Assembly: GCA_029882725.1 (NCBI GenBank)
Contig: JAOUKG010000079.1
Location: 1-8,509, forward strand
Direction: 5' to 3'
DNA length: 8,509 nucleotides
Source of the DNA: Cyclobacteriaceae bacterium
Lineage (GTDB): Bacteria; Bacteroidota; Bacteroidia; Cytophagales; Cyclobacteriaceae
The notes under the pieces are model-generated. The model ran no database searches and was not told the DNA's origin. It saw only the letters and a list, made by a program, of their open reading frames with translations. Of the stretch, positions 1 through 5,071 are shown piece by piece. Both the position numbers and the translations under genes were made by a program. Positions within the stretch are counted from its first letter, which is position 1, and each line of letters starts with the position of its first letter.

Positions 1-43
1 AATCTAAAATTACAACAATTATTCATCATTTAATAGATTTCAA

Positions 44-532
44 TCAATTATCGAGATGTACAGTGATTTTTTCATCCAACGGATTTACCCTGGAACCGTA
101 ATATTCAATAATATTTCCGTCTTCACTAATCAGGAATTTATTGAAATTCCATGATATACTGTAATTGGCTTTTCCGTTCAGTTTCTTCTTGGTCAACCAT
201 TCATACAAGGGGTGCTTATTCATACCTTTTACACGTACTTTTGTAGTTAATGGAAAGGTAACACCGTAGTTTGTAGTGCAAAAATTAGCGATGGCCAATT
301 CAGTACCCGGCTCCTGCATTAAAAATTGATTACTGGGGCAACCAATGATTTCAAGCTTGTCGTTGTATTTTTCATAGAGTGCCTGCAAATCTGCATATTG
401 AGGTGTAAATCCACATTTTGAAGCTACATTTACAATCAAGAGCTTTTTTCCTTTATACTTACTCAAATCAATCAATTCTTCACTGTTTAGCGCTTTGATC
501 GAGAAATCGTAAATACTTTGTGTAGTTTTCAT
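44..532 (-). CDS. Glutathione peroxidase family protein (Cys-type, probably thioredoxin-dependent)
   Basis: The 162-residue protein has the usual length of a bacterial or yeast Cys-type glutathione peroxidase, which reduces H2O2 and organic hydroperoxides. The peroxidatic Cys40 lies in VASKCGFTPQ. Gln73 (in QEPG) and Trp128-Asn129 (in SWNFNKFL) complete the catalytic tetrad. Cys85 in FCTTNYGVTFP sits where yeast Gpx3/Orp1 has its resolving Cys82, so a thioredoxin-type disulfide cycle is more likely than use of glutathione. No signal peptide or selenocysteine is seen, so it is probably cytosolic. One oddity is that the family motif GFPCNQF reads GCPSNQF (residues 64-70). The start codon has no Shine-Dalgarno sequence but an A/T-rich leader. 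It diverges from the FAD amine oxidase at 657, whose reaction should yield H2O2. The family call is secure; the reductant is inferred. Confidence 0.95.
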   Translation of the reverse strand: MKTTQSIYDFSIKALNSEELIDLSKYKGKKLLIVNVASKCGFTPQYADLQALYEKYNDKLEIIGCPSNQFLMQEPGTELAIANFCTTNYGVTFPLTTKVRVKGMNKHPLYEWLTKKKLNGKANYSISWNFNKFLISEDGNIIEYYGSRVNPLDEKITVHLDN

Positions 533-576
533 AATATTGGATAAATGAATAATAGTGAAATTTAATCTTTAGTAAT

Positions 577-606
577 TTTATACAAAAGATATCCTATTTA
601 TTTTTG
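577..606 (+). promoter_or_regulatory. Candidate promoter of the FAD amine oxidase gene
   Basis: TATTTTTG at 599-606 matches the Bacteroidota -7 consensus TAnnTTTG exactly. A TTTA at 577-580, one base off the -33 TTTG, lies 18 nt upstream. Transcription would start near 610, inside the left arm of the inverted repeat at 607-647, with a leader of about 46 nt before the ATG at 657. The -7 match is good, but the -33 box is poor. Confidence 0.4.
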
Positions 607-612
607 ACCAAA
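583..612 (-). promoter_or_regulatory. Weak candidate promoter for the glutathione peroxidase gene
   Basis: Read on the minus strand, a TTTG box (612-609) is followed after 17 nt by TATCTTTTG (591-583). This resembles the Bacteroidota TTTG / TAnnTTTG promoter but has three rather than two bases between TA and TTTG. It would give a leader of roughly 45 nt. The match is imperfect in an A/T-rich stretch, so it is only a candidate. Confidence 0.22.
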
Positions 613-647
613 ATTGGTTAGATTAATCGATTAAACACAATTTTGGT
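607..647. repeat. 10-bp inverted repeat enclosing a 12-bp palindrome, operator-like
   Basis: The arms ACCAAAATTG (607-616) and CAATTTTGGT (638-647) are perfect reverse complements separated by 21 nt. The interval contains TTAATCGATTAA (623-634), itself a perfect 12-bp palindrome with a central CG. The two symmetry centres are only about 1.5 nt apart. The block begins right after a -7-like box and ends 9 nt before the oxidase ATG. It could be a repressor operator or, in RNA, a hairpin near the start codon. A central-CG palindrome is typical of LacI-family operators, but no regulator gene lies in the window. Confidence 0.6.
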
Positions 648-656
648 TCTCAATAA

Positions 657-1820
657 ATGAATATTTCTTTTATAACAAATTATCTCGTAATTGGTTTAGG
701 ATCCGTGGGTTCTTCCACCCTGTATCATTTGGCTAAAAACAACAAATCTGTAATGGGTATCGATCGATATGATCCACCCCATACGCAAGGTTCTCATGGA
801 GGAAATTCAAGAATCTATAGAAAATCCTATTATGAGCATGAAAATTATGTGCCCTTATTGGAAAAAGCCTATAACGGTTGGGATACTCTGGAAAAAACAA
901 CAAACCATCAGCTACGCTTTCGGTCGGGGCTTTTGTACACAGGTCAGGCAAACGATGAAATCATCATGGGTATAAAAAGTTCTTCCAAAAAACACGCCAT
1001 TGAACTTCAGGAGGTAGACATGCCAAACGATTTCCCTTTTTTTAAAAAGGAAGAAAATCAGGAAGCCTGGTTTGAGCCCGATGCCGGTTATGTATTACCG
1101 GAAAAAACCATAGAAACCTATTTGAAATTAGCAGAAGACAATGGAGCCCGTATTCTTAAAAGCACACCTGTTACCCAAATTGAGCAGACAAATGATGGGT
1201 TTGTATATGTCGAAATAGAAAATAACCAATGGATAAAGGCACAAAAAGTAATTGTAACAGCGGGGGCCTATATTCAATTATTAAAACTTCCCTTACTAGA
1301 ATTAGTGGTGACAAAACAATCTATTTTTTGGTTTAAAGCTCAATTTTCAAGACCTGAAATTGATTTACAGAAATACCCTTGCTGGATGTTTTCCCACCCA
1401 AAGGGAAATGGACCTTTTTACGGCTTCCCTCCTATCTGCACTCAACATTCTGGCAATGAGTTATGGTTTAAAATGGCTCATCATCATCCCGCATCAGTGC
1501 CTGCCGATGTTTTGAAAAATCCATTGGAAAGTCAGGCAGGACTTAATACCGATATCTCTGAGTATAAAGAAACCATTCTCTCCTATTTTAATGAGGTTCA
1601 ACTTACCCCCGTATATACCCAACATTGTTATTATACCAACTCCAACGACGGGCATTTCATCATCGACTTTTTACCCGACTCCAACCGACAAATTGTGGTA
1701 GCTACCGGTTTTAGTGGTCATGGTTTTAAGTTTGTACCTGCTCTGGGTGAGGTGCTTTCCGATATGGCTATGGGAAAAGATAAATCTCAGGATTTGGAAT
1801 TTTTGAAAATTGAAAGGTAG
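657..1820 (+). CDS. FAD-dependent amine oxidase, sarcosine oxidase / N-methyl-L-tryptophan oxidase (SolA) family
   Basis: The 387-residue protein has the length of monomeric sarcosine oxidase and SolA, which oxidatively demethylate N-methyl amino acids to the amino acid, formaldehyde and H2O2. The Rossmann motif GLGSVG is at 13-18, with Asp36 ending the second strand. GSHGGNSRIYR (45-55) matches the flavin-site segment of sarcosine oxidase, with Arg52 and Arg55 kept. YGFP is at 255-258, and Lys272 and His276 have the spacing of the O2-activating Lys265 and active-site His269. Cys324 in QHCYYTNSNDGHFIID aligns with the Cys that binds FAD covalently. GFSGHGFKF (351-359) carries the conserved Lys358. 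The N-terminus before the Rossmann strand is a few residues longer than usual, but no later Met fits. The 3' end converges on the next gene with a 7-nt gap. The substrate is uncertain; other N-alkyl amines are possible. Confidence 0.9.
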   Translation: MNISFITNYLVIGLGSVGSSTLYHLAKNNKSVMGIDRYDPPHTQGSHGGNSRIYRKSYYEHENYVPLLEKAYNGWDTLEKTTNHQLRFRSGLLYTGQANDEIIMGIKSSSKKHAIELQEVDMPNDFPFFKKEENQEAWFEPDAGYVLPEKTIETYLKLAEDNGARILKSTPVTQIEQTNDGFVYVEIENNQWIKAQKVIVTAGAYIQLLKLPLLELVVTKQSIFWFKAQFSRPEIDLQKYPCWMFSHPKGNGPFYGFPPICTQHSGNELWFKMAHHHPASVPADVLKNPLESQAGLNTDISEYKETILSYFNEVQLTPVYTQHCYYTNSNDGHFIIDFLPDSNRQIVVATGFSGHGFKFVPALGEVLSDMAMGKDKSQDLEFLKIER

Positions 1821-1827
1821 GGATCAG

Positions 1828-3966
1828 CTAAACCTCATTTAAATCCATAGGCAAGCGCCTCAACCTTTTACCAGTCAAATCAAAAATAGCATTGGCCAAT
1901 GCCGGAGCAACTGTAGGCAGCCCGGCCTCACCGGCTCCATCGGGGGGCAAGGTGTTTTTCATTACCACGGTCACTATTTCGGGGGTTTCCGAAAGTTCCA
2001 GTAACTTATAAGTATCAAAATTTTGCTGCTTTATACGACCGTTTTCTATTTCCAGACCACTTTTAATCGCTGCAGTTAGTCCCATCACAATAGATCCTTC
2101 CGTCTGTGCTTTCACTGTATCAGGATTGATACAAGTCCCCACATCTACAGCCGTAGTAATTTTAATGGGCTTTATTCCTTTTTCACCTTTTATAACTTCC
2201 ACTATCATGGCAAAATAAGCCCCTGATCTTTCGCAAATAGCAATTCCTTTTCCAATTCCTTCTTTCTTTTCACTCCAATGAGCTTCCTCCATTACTCTTT
2301 TCAATACCTCCGTAAACCGATTGTCTTCCGGTAGCATATCCAACCTGTATTGTGCGGGGTCTTTACCTGTTTTATGAGCCAGTTCGTCAATAAAACTTTC
2401 GTGTGCAAAAGGATTGGTACTGTGATATACGGCCCTCCAATAGGAAATAGGCACATAATTCTTCTGCAGAACACCCTTTACGGTAAAATGAGGAATGGTG
2501 TAATCGATGTTAATTCCTCCCATCAGCTGCCCGCCTGCTTCCATGTTGTCCCCGGTTTGATTTTGGATTTCCTGGGCTACTACTTTATGTTCCAACGCCT
2601 CAATATTCCCTTCTGAATCAAGTTTACCCTTTAACACATTAAATGAAGCGGCTCTGAAAGGTCCCTGTGTCATATCATCTTCACGGGTCCAAATTACTTT
2701 CACCGCTTTGCCCGATTTAATGGAAAGGTCTGTGGCTTCTTCCACCACATCGGTCATTGAACGACGACCAAAACCTCCCCCCATATACGTATAATTTATT
2801 TTCACTTTATACGGATCTTCAATTCCGGCTTGTTGGGCAATGTGTTCCCTGATACCATTAGGATTCTGAGTAGAACCCCAAAATTCAGCCTCCCCGTTTG
2901 CCACCCTGACAATGGCGTTCATGGGTTCCATGGGTACATGACTTTGATAAGGGGTTATGTATTCTTCAGAGATGATGTCCTTACTCCCTAATAATTTGTT
3001 GGAATCCCCATTTTTGAAAAGTTCAACTCCCGGTTTCCTGGCTTCCAGTTTATAAGTATTCAATATACTTTCTGTTGTGTTTTTCTCCAGCCCTTTATCA
3101 TCCCAAACAATTTTCAAAGCCTTTCTGGCTTGCAATGCTTGCCAGTAGGTGTTTGCCAACACGGCCACTCCATGTCGTTCTCTTCCGTACACCGTTCTTT
3201 GTGTCTTAAAAACATGCTGAACTCCGGGCATTTTCAGTAATTCATCTTCATTAAACGAGACCACTGTTCCCAGAAAAACAGCCGACCTTTCAATGGACGC
3301 ATAAAGCATATCTGGTACCGTAATGTCCATTCCAAAAATGGCAGAACCGTTTGTCTTGGAGGGGATATCTCTTCTGGCCACAGAAGTACCAATAATTTTG
3401 AAATCCTTGTGGTCTTTTAAAATAGGATCTGCCGACAAGGGTAGTTTAGACGCATCTTCAACCAATTCGGCATACGAAGCCTGATGATCATCGTGAACTA
3501 CCATTCCATTTTCGGCCCGACAATTTTCCTTCGGAACCTGCCACCTGTTGGCTGCAGCTTCAATAAAAACTTCCCGCGCTGCTGCTCCCATTTTTCGCAA
3601 ATTCATGTACTCAGTCTGGATACTTCTACTGCCCACCACCATTTGCGATCCATACAAATCACGGTTGGCCTCCGACGGCCTGATTTCCACTGAACTGATA
3701 TCTACTTCAAGTTCTTCGGCCAAAATCATAGGTATAGACTGAAAAGTACCCTGACCCATTTCCGGCCGGTGATTAAAGAGAATGATTCCCCCCTCCTTAT
3801 TTATTACAATAAATTGGTTAACATCAAAATCTTTACTCAGGTTAATTTTCTTTATTTCCTCGTTCCCCTGACCATTAGGCACACAGCCAATAACCAATGC
3901 GGTACCGGAGAGGGAAATCAATTTAACAAAATCACGACGGTTTAATGCAGGTAATTCAAAGTTCAT
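1828..3966 (-). CDS. Molybdenum hydroxylase large subunit (IorB-like / aldehyde dehydrogenase type), Tat lipoprotein
   Basis: This 712-residue protein is the Mo-cofactor subunit of a xanthine-oxidase-family hydroxylase of the isoquinoline 1-oxidoreductase beta type, whose normal length it has. The N-terminus NRRDFVKL (9-16) plus a hydrophobic stretch is a Tat signal, and VIGC with Cys28 is a plausible lipobox. PEMGQG (68-73) and MILAEEL (80-86) mark the first conserved block. PMEPMN (345-350), TQNP (366-369) and MGGGFGRR (395-402) contact the cofactor. SYWRAVYHSTN (508-518) is the pocket segment typical of IorB proteins. GAGEAGLP (677-684) holds the probable catalytic Glu680. It follows the small-subunit gene after 2 nt, so the two are co-transcribed. 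Oxidation of an aldehyde or N-heterocycle with water-derived oxygen is the expected reaction; the substrate and electron acceptor are unknown. Confidence 0.93.
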   Translation of the reverse strand: MNFELPALNRRDFVKLISLSGTALVIGCVPNGQGNEEIKKINLSKDFDVNQFIVINKEGGIILFNHRPEMGQGTFQSIPMILAEELEVDISSVEIRPSEANRDLYGSQMVVGSRSIQTEYMNLRKMGAAAREVFIEAAANRWQVPKENCRAENGMVVHDDHQASYAELVEDASKLPLSADPILKDHKDFKIIGTSVARRDIPSKTNGSAIFGMDITVPDMLYASIERSAVFLGTVVSFNEDELLKMPGVQHVFKTQRTVYGRERHGVAVLANTYWQALQARKALKIVWDDKGLEKNTTESILNTYKLEARKPGVELFKNGDSNKLLGSKDIISEEYITPYQSHVPMEPMNAIVRVANGEAEFWGSTQNPNGIREHIAQQAGIEDPYKVKINYTYMGGGFGRRSMTDVVEEATDLSIKSGKAVKVIWTREDDMTQGPFRAASFNVLKGKLDSEGNIEALEHKVVAQEIQNQTGDNMEAGGQLMGGINIDYTIPHFTVKGVLQKNYVPISYWRAVYHSTNPFAHESFIDELAHKTGKDPAQYRLDMLPEDNRFTEVLKRVMEEAHWSEKKEGIGKGIAICERSGAYFAMIVEVIKGEKGIKPIKITTAVDVGTCINPDTVKAQTEGSIVMGLTAAIKSGLEIENGRIKQQNFDTYKLLELSETPEIVTVVMKNTLPPDGAGEAGLPTVAPALANAIFDLTGKRLRRLPMDLNEV

Positions 3967-3968
3967 GG

Positions 3969-4427
3969 TCAGGATAATTTAGAGGCTTTACGAATGGCTT
4001 TTTTTATTCGGGGGTAGGTTCCACAACGGCATAAAACACCCGTCATGGCCATGTCAATTTCTTCATCGGAAGGGTTTGGATTTTGATCCAACAGAGCTAC
4101 TGCCGCCATGATTTGCCCCGACTGACAATACCCGCACTGGGGTACTTGTTCTTCTATCCAGGCTACTTGCACAGGGTGGTCGTTGTTTTCGGAAAGGCCT
4201 TCAATGGTGGTGATTCTTTTTCCGGCTACAGCCGAAAGAGGAAATGAGCAAGACTTTACAGGAGCACCATCGATATGCACAATACAAGCACCGCACTGTG
4301 CAATACCACAACTGAACTTAGTACCCGTTAACCCGGCATAATCGCGTATGGCCCAAAGCAAAGGCATTTCCGGTTCAGCATCTATAGAATAATCCTTACC
4401 GTTGATGTTTAATGAGAATGTAGGCAT
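3969..4427 (-). CDS. Molybdenum hydroxylase [2Fe-2S] small subunit (IorA-like)
   Basis: This 152-residue iron-sulfur subunit passes electrons from the Mo site to an external acceptor. The plant-ferredoxin-type cluster is bound by Cys40, Cys45, Cys48 and Cys60 (motif CGIAQCGAC). The second, C-terminal helical domain uses Cys98 and Cys101 (QCGYCQSGQ) and Cys133 and Cys135 (LCRCG). No signal peptide is present, so it probably crosses the membrane already bound to the Tat-tagged large subunit whose gene starts 2 nt after its stop codon. By hand alignment about 94 of 152 positions (62%) are identical, without gaps, to the small subunit at 4585-5043 on the other strand. It is first in its operon, and its start is fixed by alignment with that paralog. 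Confidence 0.96.
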   Translation of the reverse strand: MPTFSLNINGKDYSIDAEPEMPLLWAIRDYAGLTGTKFSCGIAQCGACIVHIDGAPVKSCSFPLSAVAGKRITTIEGLSENNDHPVQVAWIEEQVPQCGYCQSGQIMAAVALLDQNPNPSDEEIDMAMTGVLCRCGTYPRIKKAIRKASKLS

Positions 4428-4439
4428 GTTAGTATATTT

Positions 4440-4469
4440 TAAACATAATAGGGATCAATTTAACACAAA
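4440..4469 (-). promoter_or_regulatory. Candidate promoter of the leftward hydroxylase operon
   Basis: On the minus strand, TTTG (4469-4466) and TATGTTTA (4447-4440) are 18 nt apart. The latter has one mismatch to TAnnTTTG. The predicted start of transcription would be near 4436, giving a leader of only about 8 nt before the ATG at 4427. The -33 box falls between the arms of the inverted repeat at 4458-4481. Confidence 0.4.
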
Positions 4470-4481
4470 ACCCAGTTAAAT
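4458..4481. repeat. 7-bp inverted repeat, candidate operator between divergent operons
   Basis: ATTTAAC (4458-4464) and GTTAAAT (4475-4481) are perfect reverse complements separated by 10 nt. The spacer contains the -33-like box of the leftward operon. A protein dimer bound here would therefore cover that promoter, while the rightward promoter lies about 40 nt away. Short A/T-rich arms can arise by chance in such DNA, so its role is unproven. Confidence 0.45.
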
Positions 4482-4519
4482 AGAAGAAATGAGGAAGTTA
4501 TTGTGTCCAATGATTATCC

Positions 4520-4551
4520 TTTGTAATTCTTTGCTATAATCCTTATCCTTG
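4520..4551 (+). promoter_or_regulatory. Candidate promoter of the rightward hydroxylase operon
   Basis: TTTG (4520-4523) is followed after 20 nt by TATCCTTG (4544-4551), one mismatch from the TAnnTTTG consensus. The spacing suits Bacteroidota sigma factors. Transcription would begin near 4555, leaving about 30 nt before the ATG at 4585. That argues against an upstream TTG start at 4549, which lies inside the box itself. Confidence 0.42.
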
Positions 4552-4584
4552 TATATTATAAATTGTGGAATAAAATACAAACCC

Positions 4585-5043
4585 ATGGCAACTATAAACC
4601 TAAGCATTAATGGAAATAAATATGTAGTTGATGCAGACCCCAAAACTCCCCTGCTTTGGGTACTTCGCGATAAACTGAATCTTTCAGGAACCAAGTACGG
4701 ATGTGGAATTGCACAATGCGGAGCCTGCACCATTTTGTTGGATGGTGATGCAGTTCGATCTTGTCAACTCGCTGTTTCTGTGGTCGAAAACAAGAAAATC
4801 ACTACCATCGAAGGGCTTTCAGAAAATGGTGATCATCCCATTCAGAAGGCCTGGCTGGAGTACGATGTTCCTCAATGCGGCTATTGCCAGGCTGGCCAAA
4901 TAATGAGTGCCGTTTCATTGTTGGAAAGAAATCCGAAACCCACTGATGAAGAAATTGATTCTGCCATGAATGGAAATCTTTGCAGGTGCGGCGCTTACGT
5001 TCGTATTAAAGCGGCTATTAAATCAGCCTCCAATTCTATTTAA
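4585..5043 (+). CDS. Molybdenum hydroxylase [2Fe-2S] small subunit (IorA-like), second copy
   Basis: Starting at the ATG at 4585, this is a 152-residue iron-sulfur subunit, exactly the length of its divergent paralog. The frame is open back to a TTG at 4549, but those 12 residues do not align with the family or the paralog. The first cluster is bound by Cys40, Cys45, Cys48 and Cys60 (CGIAQCGAC). The second is bound by Cys98, Cys101, Cys133 and Cys135 (QCGYCQAGQ, LCRCG). There is no signal peptide, so export with the Tat-tagged partner encoded 28 nt downstream is likely. The C-terminal domain and cluster loops are most similar to the leftward copy. The differences cluster at residues 49-69, on the surface after the first cluster loop. 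No ribosome-binding site is visible, as is usual in this phylum. Confidence 0.96.
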   Translation: MATINLSINGNKYVVDADPKTPLLWVLRDKLNLSGTKYGCGIAQCGACTILLDGDAVRSCQLAVSVVENKKITTIEGLSENGDHPIQKAWLEYDVPQCGYCQAGQIMSAVSLLERNPKPTDEEIDSAMNGNLCRCGAYVRIKAAIKSASNSI

Positions 5044-5071
5044 ACCATTTTTTTTAATATAAAAACACCCC

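Noticed and set aside
1..43. Terminator downstream of the glutathione peroxidase gene
   Set aside because: No G/C-containing hairpin or T-tract was found in the 43 nt available on that side.
1798..1811. AATTTT-TG-AAAATT inverted repeat at the end of the oxidase gene, considered as a terminator
   Set aside because: A 2-nt loop and an A/T-only stem inside the coding region cannot make a stable terminator hairpin.
4549..4584. Upstream TTG start extending the rightward small subunit by 12 residues
   Set aside because: The extension has no counterpart in the paralog or family, and the TTG lies in the promoter-like box. The ATG at 4585 gives exactly the paralog's length.
4476..4733. 85-codon minus-strand reading frame across the divergent intergenic region
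   Set aside because: It is mostly antisense to the well-supported small-subunit gene, shows no recognisable domain, and its tail is random-looking intergenic sequence.
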